NCBI GenBank assembly: GCA_029262355.1
Contig: JAJCZO010000302.1
Span: forward strand, 1 to 32,258
Direction of reading: 5' to 3'
Length of the DNA: 32,258 bases
Origin: Deltaproteobacteria bacterium
GTDB lineage: Bacteria > Desulfobacterota > Binatia > UBA12015
Shown here piece after piece: positions 11,565-18,561 of the stretch. The stretch's first letter is position 1, and every line of letters begins with the position of its first letter. A model generated the notes under the pieces. The model was given only the letters and a program-made list of their open reading frames with translations, did not search any database and was not told the DNA's origin. Made by a program: the position numbers and the translations under genes.

Positions 11565-11760
11565 TATCTTCTCTTTAGGATATTAAAAGAACAGTAGTAG
11601 TAGGGGCTGCTGAAAACGGGGATAAGTACCTCAACCATGCGGGAATACTGAGGAAACACCTGTGAACGAAACACGGACAGAAATCCGGAGAATCTGGCTG
11701 TCCCCCATTTCCCCACAGTGTGCCGCAGCTTTTCCGAAGCTGCTCCACAGCCTATCCACA
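11565..11760. other. oriC: Replication origin oriC, unwinding part
   Basis: The gap between dnaA and dnaN has the parts expected of a bacterial origin. Degenerate DnaA boxes (consensus TTATCCACA) are at 11752-11760 (CTATCCACA), 11741-11749, 11709-11717, 11661-11669 (reverse, one mismatch to TTGTTCACA) and 11617-11625 (reverse, TTATCCCCG). Toward dnaN follow a GC-rich spacer, three TAG triplets at 11595-11603 (CTA on the dnaA strand) and an AT-rich stretch at about 11565-11593. Box, GC spacer, DnaA-trio and AT-rich DNA in this order is the basal unwinding system described for B. subtilis. Transcription of both flanks diverges from this area. Box assignments are by eye; the trio with flanking order is the strongest evidence. 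Confidence 0.75.
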
Positions 11761-11799
11761 ACGGGTCAACGATGGAGCTTTTGGCTTCGGGACGCAACA

Positions 11800-13182
11800 T
11801 CAGGCGCGCCCCCGGGTGAGCTTGGCCTCGAGCTCTTCGAGGGTGGAGGCGAGCCCTGGATCGTTCTTGATGCGGCGTGAGACGGCCTCGTACGCGTGCA
11901 TCACCGTCGAGTGGTGACGCTTGCCGAAGTGCTCGCCGATGACCGGGAACGAGAAGCTCGTGAGTTTGCGACAAATGTACATGGCGCTCTGTCGCACCGG
12001 TGCAATGTGTTGCGTGCGGCGCTTCGAGTTCATTTCGATGAGAGAGACGCTGTAATGGTCGCAGACTAGCTTCTGAATCTCGGCTATCGTGAGCTCTCGT
12101 GGGCGCGATCGGAAGTGTGGTTTCAAAACCTGCTGCGCGAACGCGACGGTGATCTCGCATCCCTGCAAGGATGCACTTGCATTGAGTCGAGTCAGCGCAC
12201 CCTCGAGCTCTCGAACGTTGTCGCCGATCTCCCGGGCGATGAAGCTTGCGACCTCGGGCGATAGCGCGAGCCCGGCTGCCTCGGCTTTCTTCTGTGCGAT
12301 CGCCGTGCGCGTTTCGATCTCTGGCGTCTGGATGTCGGCGGTCAGTCCCGACTCGAACCGATTGCGTAGGCGCTCTTCGAGGTCGGGTATGTCCTTTGGA
12401 AACTTGTCCGAGGTGACCACGATTTGCTTCCGGCCCTCGTGCAACGTGTTGAAAGTATGGAAGAATTCCTCCTGCGTGCGCTCGCGGCCCGCCAGGAACT
12501 GAACGTCGTCGAGAATGAGGAGGTCGACTTTACGGAAGCGATTCTTGAAGTCGGCCATCCGGTCGGTCTTGAGCGACGAGATCATGTCGTTCACGAACGC
12601 TTCGCTCGAAAGGAAGACGACCTTGGCCATCGGGTTTTTCTCGAGCACACGATGGCCGATCGCGTTGGCCAGGTGGGTTTTTCCGATGCCGACCGTCCCG
12701 TAGATGAAGAGCGGGTTGTACTGCTCGCCGGGATTCTTGGCCACGGCGAGGGCTGCGGCGTGCGCGAATTGATTGCTCGAGCCCACGACGAAGTTCGAGA
12801 ACGTGTAGCGCGGAACGAGGTTGCCGATGCGAGCGTTGACCCGTTGCCGCTTTGGCTTCGTGCCGGGTTTGCTCTTCGCGCGCTCGGGTCGCCCTACATT
12901 CTCGGGGTTCGCAGCGGGAGTCGATTGAAACAACTCACGCTGCCGACTGGCCTCGATCCGGAACTGAATCTCCGGCGTCGGATGTGACTCGTCGCCGAAG
13001 GACGCCCGAAGTGCGTCGAGATAGTGACGGGTTACCCAGTCACGATAAAATTTCGATGGTGCTTCGAAAAGCACCCGTCCGTCACCACACTCCGCTACCC
13101 GCAGAGGCTTGATCCAAACGTCGAAGTTGCTGTCCCCCAGCGACCTCTTGAGCCTCGCGCTAGCACGCTGCCAGGTGTGCAT
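11800..13182 (-). CDS. dnaA: Chromosomal replication initiator DnaA
   Basis: A 460-residue DnaA, the AAA+ ATPase that binds DnaA boxes and melts oriC. Domain I begins MHTWQRASARLKRSL; a basic, variable domain II links to the AAA+ core. The Walker A motif GTVGIGKT is at about 162-169, Walker B LLILDDVQF at about 222-230. The C-terminal domain IV has SKRRTQHIAPVRQSAMY and the box-recognition signature GKRHHSTVMHAYE. I chose ATG 13182 because family proteins start about there and an AGAGGGGG ribosome site lies upstream; an in-frame TTG at 13209 would add nine residues not seen in relatives. DnaA boxes lie both before and after the gene, which fits autoregulation. Confidence 0.97.
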   Translation of the reverse strand: MHTWQRASARLKRSLGDSNFDVWIKPLRVAECGDGRVLFEAPSKFYRDWVTRHYLDALRASFGDESHPTPEIQFRIEASRQRELFQSTPAANPENVGRPERAKSKPGTKPKRQRVNARIGNLVPRYTFSNFVVGSSNQFAHAAALAVAKNPGEQYNPLFIYGTVGIGKTHLANAIGHRVLEKNPMAKVVFLSSEAFVNDMISSLKTDRMADFKNRFRKVDLLILDDVQFLAGRERTQEEFFHTFNTLHEGRKQIVVTSDKFPKDIPDLEERLRNRFESGLTADIQTPEIETRTAIAQKKAEAAGLALSPEVASFIAREIGDNVRELEGALTRLNASASLQGCEITVAFAQQVLKPHFRSRPRELTIAEIQKLVCDHYSVSLIEMNSKRRTQHIAPVRQSAMYICRKLTSFSFPVIGEHFGKRHHSTVMHAYEAVSRRIKNDPGLASTLEELEAKLTRGRA

Positions 13183-13210
13183 AGACCCAGCTTCCCCCTC
13201 TTTCCCCAAA

Positions 13211-13305
13211 GGGCTTGTTCACAGGTTTGTCCACAGGTGTGGACAACACAGAATATCTCAGCGGAAACAGGTACTTACCCGAGTCCCCAACGGGCTTTGT
13301 TCACA
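13211..13305. promoter_or_regulatory. DnaA-box cluster upstream of dnaA
   Basis: Four sites close to the DnaA box are packed in 95 bases upstream of dnaA: TTGTTCACA at 13215-13223, TTGTCCACA at 13227-13235, its inverted partner TGTGGACAA at 13238-13246, and TTGTTCACA at 13297-13305. The first and last sit in a longer shared context (GGGCTTGTTCACA and GGGCTTTGTTCACA). The inverted pair is separated by two bases. Such clusters act in dnaA autoregulation and, in bipartite origins, as a second DnaA-binding half. Confidence 0.75.
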
Positions 13306-13412
13306 CTGAGAGAAGACGACCGTAGCCAAGGCGTCGTTCTCGTCCACGACGAATCGACGGATGGATGGTTCGTGACCGGAGTGAAGATGATCGGTGGAGC
13401 TTTTTGAGAACG

Positions 13413-13430
13413 TCACACCGAGTGGTGTGA
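13413..13430. promoter_or_regulatory. Small perfect inverted repeat upstream of hemL
   Basis: TCACACC (13413-13419) and GGTGTGA (13424-13430) form a 7-bp perfect inverted repeat around a 4-base centre. It lies in the 362-base gene-free stretch between dnaA and hemL (13183-13544), which otherwise holds the DnaA-box cluster and an A-rich segment at 13511-13517. It could be an operator or a hairpin; there is no T-run to mark a terminator on the plus strand. Confidence 0.35.
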
Positions 13431-13544
13431 GGCGGCGTTTCTAGGCTCGCTCGATGAAAGTTGCAAGACGAAAACAAGACGAATCGATGAACTCGTTGAA
13501 GTTGCGACGGAAAAAAATCTTCGGGGTCAACGTGCGCGACACGA

Positions 13545-14867
13545 TTGCGCACGCGTTGCGATGTGAGTGCGCGATTCTCTATTCTTCGTCACAACTTGCA
13601 CGACACATCGACAAAGCTGCTGACACGCGCAGCCAGCGTCATCCCGGCGGGCGTGAACAGTCCCGTTCGCGCTTGGGGTGCCGTTGGCGGCGATCCACGT
13701 TTCCTCGTTCGCGGACGTGGTGCGTTCGTCTGGGACGCCGACGGGAACGAGTTGATCGATCTCGTTTGTGCGTGGGGACCGCTCATCGCGGGCCACGCCC
13801 ATCCCGATGTCGTCCAGGCGGTCAGCAACGCCGCACGCAAAGGCACCGGCTTCGGCGCGCCGACTCCGGTGGAGATCGAACTCGCCGAGGCGATCGTCGC
13901 CGCGTTCGCGTCGATCGAGAAGGTACGCCTGGTCACGTCGGGTACCGAAGCGACGATGACCGCGATGCGCATCGCGCGCGGTGCGACGGGTCGATCGCGC
14001 GTGATCAAGTTCAACGGCTGCTATCACGGGCATCACGACAGCCTTCTCGTGAAGGCTGGCTCGGGTGCGGCGACGTTCGGCGTACCCGACAGTGCGGGCG
14101 TACCCGCCGCGATCTCCGAGCTCACGAGCGTCGTCGAGTACAACGACATCGAGTCGCTGCGCGCCTCGCTCGCCGCAGATCCGCCACCGGCGGCCGTGAT
14201 CCTCGAACCGGTCGCCGCGAACATGGGAGTGGTTTCGCCCGCGCCAGGCTTCTTGAAAGCGGTCGTCGAGCTTTCCCACGCGGCCGGAGCACTGGTCCTC
14301 TTCGACGAAGTCATCAGTGGGTTTCGTGTGGCACTCGGCGGCGCCCAAGAGCTCTACGACGTGCAGGCCGATCTCACCTGCCTCGGAAAGATCGTCGGGG
14401 GAGGCCTGCCGGTTGCTGCGGTGGGGGGTCGTGCCGACCTCATGGATCTTCTGGCACCGATCGGACCCGTGTATCAAGCGGGAACTCTGTCCGGGAACCC
14501 GATTGCGTGCACGGCAGGTCGCGAGACGATCCGTCTCTTGGACAAACGCGCGTACGAGACGCTCGAGATGCGCGGCGCCGCGCTCGAGAGTGGGCTGACT
14601 TCGGCAATCCGGGCTGCCGGTGCCGATGCGTGCGTGCAGCGAGTCGGCTCTCTGCTCACGTTGTTCTTCGGCGTCGAGAGCGTGAGCAACTTCGGTGAAG
14701 CGTCGAGGACGAACACGGAAGCGTTCGCTAGCTTCTTCCGTGCCATGATCGAGAACGGCGTCTATCTACCTCCGTCACAGTACGAGGCGTGGTTCGTTTC
14801 CCTCGCGCACGGCGACGCGGAGATCGAACGGATCGTCGACGCGGCGGCGCGCTCACTCGGCGCGTGA
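13545..14867 (+). CDS. hemL: Glutamate-1-semialdehyde 2,1-aminomutase
   Basis: A PLP-dependent class III aminotransferase-fold enzyme that converts glutamate-1-semialdehyde to 5-aminolevulinate in the C5 pathway of heme synthesis. Seen: IPAGVNSPVRAW near the N-terminus, GHAHPDV, TSGTEATMTAMRIAR, FNGCYHGHHDSLLVKAGSG, LFDEVISGFRVALGGAQ and the PLP lysine in CLGKIVGGGLPVAAVGG (Lys282 in this numbering), followed by YQAGTLSGNP. These are diagnostic of HemL. The start is unclear: TTG 13545, GTG 13563 and TTG 13596 are the only in-frame options after a stop at 13497 and none has a clear ribosome site; the family N-terminus would suit 13563 or 13596. The stop overlaps the GTG start of the next gene by 4 bases, so hemL and the ATP-synthase genes appear to be one transcript. 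Confidence 0.95.
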   Translation: MRTRCDVSARFSILRHNLHDTSTKLLTRAASVIPAGVNSPVRAWGAVGGDPRFLVRGRGAFVWDADGNELIDLVCAWGPLIAGHAHPDVVQAVSNAARKGTGFGAPTPVEIELAEAIVAAFASIEKVRLVTSGTEATMTAMRIARGATGRSRVIKFNGCYHGHHDSLLVKAGSGAATFGVPDSAGVPAAISELTSVVEYNDIESLRASLAADPPPAAVILEPVAANMGVVSPAPGFLKAVVELSHAAGALVLFDEVISGFRVALGGAQELYDVQADLTCLGKIVGGGLPVAAVGGRADLMDLLAPIGPVYQAGTLSGNPIACTAGRETIRLLDKRAYETLEMRGAALESGLTSAIRAAGADACVQRVGSLLTLFFGVESVSNFGEASRTNTEAFASFFRAMIENGVYLPPSQYEAWFVSLAHGDAEIERIVDAAARSLGA

Positions 14868-15166
14868 CCCCGGTGGGTTCGACGGACACACCACGTAGTT
14901 CACGCAAGAAGAAGGCGTCGGATCCGCGACTCACGCGGCGGGCGGTCCGGGTTCAGATGGCCGGCGTCGGCCTCGAGTTCGCAGGGAGTGTGATCGGCGG
15001 ACTCGCCGTCGGGTACTATCTCGACGAGTGGCTCGGAACCGAACCGTTGTTCGTGATGGTGTGTGTGTTCGGAGCGCTGGCGGGCTCCGTTTCGCACCTC
15101 GTGATGCTCACGCGGCGCCTCGACCGGCTTCGGCGAGCCGACGAGGAGGGATCCCCTGACGGCTGA
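14864..15166 (+). CDS. atpZ: AtpZ/AtpI-like F0 assembly protein
   Basis: A 100-residue protein with a basic N-terminal tail followed by two predicted membrane helices (about residues 35-50, AGSVIGGLAVGYYLDEWLG, and 55-72, LFVMVCVFGALAGSVSHL) and a charged C-terminal tail. The pattern GxxxGxxxGYYLDxWLGT is that of the AtpZ/AtpI family, encoded upstream of F0 genes and linked with c-ring assembly or cation uptake. Start GTG 14864 is chosen because it overlaps the hemL stop in a GTGA junction, which usually indicates translational coupling; a start inside hemL would add a basic tail unlike the family. The next gene is a second I-type protein 28 bases on. Confidence 0.8.
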   Translation: MTPVGSTDTPRSSRKKKASDPRLTRRAVRVQMAGVGLEFAGSVIGGLAVGYYLDEWLGTEPLFVMVCVFGALAGSVSHLVMLTRRLDRLRRADEEGSPDG

Positions 15167-15194
15167 GCGACGGCCTGAGGCGCCGGGCCTGCGG

Positions 15195-15554
15195 ATGGGG
15201 CCGATCGCTGGATGGCAAGCCTTGGTGCTCGCCGCCTCGGTCGTCGGGTTGAGCGTCGCCGGGCGGGGCTCGGTGACGAGCCTCGTTGCTGGTGGTGTTC
15301 TGATGATCGCGAGCTTGATTTTACAGCGTTTTGCCGTCTCCGCAGCGTTTCGGCCCGACCGCCGATCCGGTGTCGCCGTCTTCCTGGTGTTGCTGAAGCT
15401 GCTGCTGGTTCTCGCCTTCATCTACCTGGGCTTCCGCACGGCCGTGATCGGACCACTGTCGTTCGCGGTGGGCGCAACGAGCCTTCCCATGGCGATCGTT
15501 TTTGACGTCTGTTACCTGGAATGGTCGACGCGCCGGTCGCGCGCGCTCTCCTGA
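15195..15554 (+). CDS. atpI: ATP synthase subunit I-like membrane protein
   Basis: A 119-residue integral membrane protein with four hydrophobic segments at about residues 7-22, 28-44, 61-79 and 85-105, ending in a basic tail. Length, topology and position directly before atpB fit the ATP-synthase I (AtpI, ATP-synt_I) family, whose members help assemble the c ring. Sequence conservation in this family is low, so the call leans on topology and context. Start ATG 15195 has no upstream in-frame alternative that would read better and no strong ribosome site. It follows atpZ after 28 bases and precedes atpB by about 20 bases, in the same transcript. Confidence 0.75.
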   Translation: MGPIAGWQALVLAASVVGLSVAGRGSVTSLVAGGVLMIASLILQRFAVSAAFRPDRRSGVAVFLVLLKLLLVLAFIYLGFRTAVIGPLSFAVGATSLPMAIVFDVCYLEWSTRRSRALS

Positions 15555-15573
15555 TTGAGAGGATTCTGGCTGC

Positions 15574-16266
15574 ATGGAACACCCTGTTACCTGGATAGGT
15601 TTGCTTGAAATTCCGCCTGTTTGGGCGTCGGTTGTCACCGGTCTGTTCGTCATATCGATGATCCTTCTCGTCGCCGTGCGGGCTCGCGCCGCCGTGACGG
15701 CCGAGGGCGCCATCGTGCCGGATGCCGGTCTCACGCCCCGCAACCTCTTCGAGCTACTCGTGGAGAGCCTCGGGAGCATGGCCGACCAGGTGATCGGGCA
15801 TGGCAGCAAGGTCTACGTTCCCCTGCTGTGTACGTTCTTTGCCTTCATCCTGGCCTCGAACCTACTCGGACTTGTGCCCGGCTTCTCGCCGCCCACCTCC
15901 GATTTCGACATCACGTTCGCGCTTGGTGTCTGTTCGTTCCTGATCTTCAATTACTACGGGTTCAAGGTTCAGGGGATGAACTACCTGAAGCACTTTGCCG
16001 GCCCGATGTTGGCCCTGGCCCCCTTGATCTTCACCTTGGAGATCATCGGCGTCGTCGTCCGGCCCTTCTCTCTGGGCCTTCGCCTGTTCGGGAACATGTT
16101 CGGCGATCACCTGGTGCTCGAGATCTTCACCGATCTCACCAAGGTGGTGATTCCGGTCATCTTCTACTTCCTGGGCACGCTCGTTTCGTGCATCCAGGCC
16201 TTGGTCTTTACCCTTCTCACGATGATCTACATTGCCCTCTCCGTCGCACACGACGAGGGGCATTAG
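15574..16266 (+). CDS. atpB: ATP synthase F0 subunit a
   Basis: A 230-residue subunit a of the F0 proton channel, in the cytoplasmic membrane. It has about five to six hydrophobic helices. The essential arginine is in FSLGLRLFGNMFGDHL (Arg170), equivalent to E. coli Arg210, which faces the c-ring carboxylate. Upstream LASNLLGLVPGFSPPTSDF is the typical periplasmic-loop motif of subunit a. The protein is shorter at the N-terminus than the E. coli one, as in many deltaproteobacterial and related enzymes. Start ATG 15574. It is followed by a gap of 117 bases before atpE, where a strong ribosome site would allow higher expression of subunit c. Confidence 0.96.
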   Translation: MEHPVTWIGLLEIPPVWASVVTGLFVISMILLVAVRARAAVTAEGAIVPDAGLTPRNLFELLVESLGSMADQVIGHGSKVYVPLLCTFFAFILASNLLGLVPGFSPPTSDFDITFALGVCSFLIFNYYGFKVQGMNYLKHFAGPMLALAPLIFTLEIIGVVVRPFSLGLRLFGNMFGDHLVLEIFTDLTKVVIPVIFYFLGTLVSCIQALVFTLLTMIYIALSVAHDEGH

Positions 16267-16383
16267 GGGCTCTTCGAGCTTCCCAAAAAAGACGCTGGTC
16301 GGCCTTCTTGGGCGATGGGTGGTGGGGATGATGATAGAGGCGTGCTCTTCAGAATCCGGCCAGGCGAGAAAGGAGAAACACAC

Positions 16384-16710
16384 ATGAATCGTATCACTGG
16401 ACTTTTTTTCGTAGTCGTTTTCGCAGCGATCGCAGTTCTCGCTCCCGGCATGGCCTTCGCGGCCGAGGGTGGCGGGGACGGTGGCTCGTCGGCGATGATC
16501 GCGCTTGCCGCAGGCATCGCGATCTCCGGTGCCGCCATCGGCGCGGGCCTTGGACAGGGCCGGGCCGTCGCGGCCGCGATGGAGTCGATCGGGCGCAACC
16601 CGAACTCGGCCGATCGCATTCAGACCCCGATGATTCTGGGTCTCGCGTTCATCGAGGCGCTGGCAATTTACGCCCTCGTGATCGCCTTCTTGCTCCAGGG
16701 CAAGATCTAG
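16384..16710 (+). CDS. atpE: ATP synthase F0 subunit c with signal peptide
   Basis: A 108-residue subunit c that forms the rotating ring. Residues 1-28 look like a cleavable signal peptide (hydrophobic core then PGMAFAAE), followed by two helices. Helix 1 has the glycine-rich packing motif [11 protein letters not shown]; helix 2 has the ion-carrying glutamate in [12 protein letters not shown] (Glu91). The Glu is followed by Ala rather than Ser or Thr, and no Gln stands in the helix 1 position used for sodium, so protons are the likely ion. Start ATG 16384 has an AAAGGAG site about 9 bases upstream and removes 23 upstream residues with no family likeness. No b, delta or F1 genes follow. A signal-peptide-bearing c subunit is seen in several deltaproteobacteria and relatives. 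Confidence 0.93.
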   Translation: MNRITGLFFVVVFAAIAVLAPGMAFAAEGGGDGGSSAMIALAAGIAISGAAIGAGLGQGRAVAAAMESIGRNPNSADRIQTPMILGLAFIEALAIYALVIAFLLQGKI

Positions 16711-16726
16711 TACGGCCTTTCGGAGT

Positions 16727-16761
16727 CCCGTGCTCGGCTGCGTCCTGTAGCCGGGCACGGG
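16727..16761 (+). terminator. Strong hairpin after atpE
   Basis: A 13-bp stem pairs 16727-16739 (CCCGTGCTCGGCT) with 16749-16761 (AGCCGGGCACGGG), with one G-T pair and a 9-base loop. It lies 16 bases after the atpE stop and closes the hemL-atp transcript. There is no T-run after it, so it may act as a pause or an RNA 3'-end stabiliser rather than a classical terminator. Confidence 0.5.
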
Positions 16762-16829
16762 GCCCAAATTCCCATCAACCCCGCCTTCTTCACCGAACAA
16801 GCGTTTCTTAAGAATTCGACCGTCGCGAA

Positions 16830-16859
16830 TTGACACGCGGTAATCGTCCCGAGTATTGA
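16830..16859 (+). promoter_or_regulatory. Putative sigma70-type promoter of parB
   Basis: TTGACA at 16830-16835 and TATTGA at 16854-16859 are separated by 18 bases and lie about 50 bases before the parB start. The -35 is a perfect consensus and the -10 matches at four positions. It sits just after the atpE hairpin, so parB likely has its own transcript. Confidence 0.5.
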
Positions 16860-16910
16860 GAATGTGGGCGCAAACCGCACGGGCCTGGGGCAGGTCAGAG
16901 GGGGTGTGGA

Positions 16911-17804
16911 GTGGCTGATGAGGGAGAGGTCCCAGCGACCTCCAAGGCGCAACCCAGGTTCGCCATGGCGGGGCAGATCTTCGGTCGCCGTCGTACCGTT
17001 TTCGCGGCCATACCGATCGCCGTGATCAAGCCAAACCCGCAACAGCCTCGGCAGTACTTCGATCCCGAGACGCTGGCGGAACTGGCGGAGTCGATCAAAG
17101 CGCGCGGTCTGTTGCAGCCCATCATCGTTCGTCGCGACGACGATGGGGGCTACACGCTGATCGCGGGTGAGCGCCGGCTGCGCGCCGCGGAGTTGGCGGG
17201 CGTCGGGCTCGTGCCGGCCATTCTCAGCGATCACGATCTCCTCGAGGTTGCTCTCGAAGAGAACATCCAGCGCCAGGATTTGAACGCGTTGGAAGAGGCC
17301 GAGGCATTGGCGATCCTGGCTTCGGAGCGGGGGCACAGCCACGCCGAGATCGCGCAGGTGATCCACAAGAGCCGGCCCTATGTGTCGAATACCCTGACGC
17401 TCACGCGTCTGCCTGCGGAGATCAAGCGCGAGTATCTCGACGACGGAGCGACCGTCCCACGCGAGATGATGATCAGCGTGGCTCGACAGGAGACCACCGA
17501 GGAGATGCACGCGCTGTGGAAGCGTGTGAAGCTCGGAACGCTATCGGTTCGTCGCTTCCGCCAACAGGCCGAGTCGAAGCGGCCGGTGATCCCGGTAAGC
17601 CAGGTCTTGAGGAACAGCCGCAAGCTGGGACGAGCGATCAAGCAACTCAGCGGCGTGGGAGCTCTCGAGGAAGCTCAGGCGGCCACCCTGAGGCGTTCCC
17701 TCCTGCGCGCTCGCAAGGCCATCGACCGCGTGCTCGAGGAGCTTCCGGTGGCGCAGAAGCCGGCCAAGCCTCAGCCTCGCGCCCTGGTTGCCGTCCGCGG
17801 ATAG
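16911..17804 (+). CDS. parB: Chromosome partitioning protein ParB
   Basis: A 297-residue ParB/Spo0J-family protein, the CTP-dependent DNA clamp that loads at parS sites near the origin and helps origin segregation. Seen: IKPNPQQPRQYF at about 39-50, the CTP-binding motif GERRLRAAEL (GERR at 86-89), ENIQRQDLNALEEA at 117-130, and the parS-recognising helix-turn-helix around 140-166 (HAEIAQVIHKSRPYVSNTLTL). The C-terminal part is shorter and basic. Start GTG 16911 has a GAGGGGG site upstream. Placement about 3.7 kb from dnaA agrees with a chromosomal ParB. No parA is next to it, although parA usually precedes parB, and I saw no TGTTTCACGTGAAACA-like parS site in the window. Confidence 0.93.
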   Translation: MADEGEVPATSKAQPRFAMAGQIFGRRRTVFAAIPIAVIKPNPQQPRQYFDPETLAELAESIKARGLLQPIIVRRDDDGGYTLIAGERRLRAAELAGVGLVPAILSDHDLLEVALEENIQRQDLNALEEAEALAILASERGHSHAEIAQVIHKSRPYVSNTLTLTRLPAEIKREYLDDGATVPREMMISVARQETTEEMHALWKRVKLGTLSVRRFRQQAESKRPVIPVSQVLRNSRKLGRAIKQLSGVGALEEAQAATLRRSLLRARKAIDRVLEELPVAQKPAKPQPRALVAVRG

Positions 17805-17816
17805 CCGTCCAAAGAA

Positions 17817-17826
17817 CCCCGCGGGG
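17817..17826 (+). terminator. Small GC palindrome after parB
   Basis: CCCCGCGGGG at 17817-17826 is a perfect 10-base palindrome 12 bases after the parB stop. The following DNA (CTAAAGTTTC) has only a short T stretch. It may contribute to ending parB transcription, but the loop is too short for a stable hairpin, so the call is weak. Confidence 0.2.
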
Positions 17827-17946
17827 CCTAAAGTTTCGCGCGGGAGCGCCGATTTTGGGGGCGGGGGGCCATTTTCCGGGCGACCCCGGTGGAGACAGCT
17901 CCGCGATCCGGATACATCGGATATCGTAAGCGGGAGGCGAGCGCCG

Positions 17947-18507
17947 ATGAGAGCAGTGGTCAGGATGGTTGTGGTGGTGGCGGCAGCGTTGTTGCCGACG
18001 GTGGTGGTCGCGGCGGGTGTCGGTGCCACTTGGGATTGCGAGGGCCAGACCGATGAGCGGCCCTACATTTGCGACGTCGGTCCAGCGCAGCCGTTGTCGA
18101 TGACGAGCTTCGTTCAGCTCCTTCAGGGTGACGGTGCGCTCCGAGCGACCGTTGCACGTATCGGAATGCCCGACGCGGCCGAGCTCCAGAGGGTTCTCGT
18201 GAACGATCCGTGGCTGGGCTACGAGGTCCGGACGTACTATCGTGATTACGATCGAATGTACGTCTTCGCCCGCGCGTTCGTGCTCGGGAACCCGCAGGTT
18301 TCGCTGCTCCGGCACGAGGGCCCGATTCCGGCTCAATGGCTGGAGAGCCGGGCGCCGATCGACGTGGACGCCGTGGCGTTGCGGGCTGAAGACGCCGCTG
18401 CGAAGGCGGAGGCCGTCGCGCAGAGAGCGGAGCGGCTTGCGGATCGGGCCGAGGCGATCGCCGACGCGATGGCGGAGGACTTTCCTCGGCACCTCCAGAA
18501 GAACTGA
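17947..18507 (+). CDS. Secreted protein with C-terminal coiled coil
   Basis: I do not recognise this 186-residue protein. Residues 1-24 form a signal peptide (MRAVVRMVVVVAAALLPTV then VVAAG), so it is probably exported. The mature part starts with a cysteine pair (WDCEGQ and YICDV), suggesting one disulfide, continues as a globular region with YYRDYDRMYVFARAFVLG, and ends in a heptad-like alanine-rich helix (about 147-178, AEDAAAKAEAVAQRAERLAD) that may be a coiled coil. Start ATG 17947 has a GGGAGG site 8-10 bases upstream; an earlier in-frame ATG at 17788 lies in parB and would hide the signal peptide. It stands alone between parB and a dehydrogenase. The function is unknown. Confidence 0.75.
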   Translation: MRAVVRMVVVVAAALLPTVVVAAGVGATWDCEGQTDERPYICDVGPAQPLSMTSFVQLLQGDGALRATVARIGMPDAAELQRVLVNDPWLGYEVRTYYRDYDRMYVFARAFVLGNPQVSLLRHEGPIPAQWLESRAPIDVDAVALRAEDAAAKAEAVAQRAERLADRAEAIADAMAEDFPRHLQKN

Positions 18508-18561
18508 TCCTCGGCGTCGCGCGTGAGCGCATGACACGTTCGGGTTAGGCTCGGGGCCACG

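Noticed and set aside
13413..13430. Hairpin as terminator of a dnaA antisense transcript
   Set aside because: No T-run on either strand close to the stem; kept only as an inverted repeat.
13454..13600. A basic 50-residue reading from ATG 13454 (MKVARRKQDESMNSLKLRRK start) upstream of hemL
   Set aside because: It runs in another frame through hemL for more than 1 kb with no family likeness after the start, and has no clear ribosome site; treated as non-coding.
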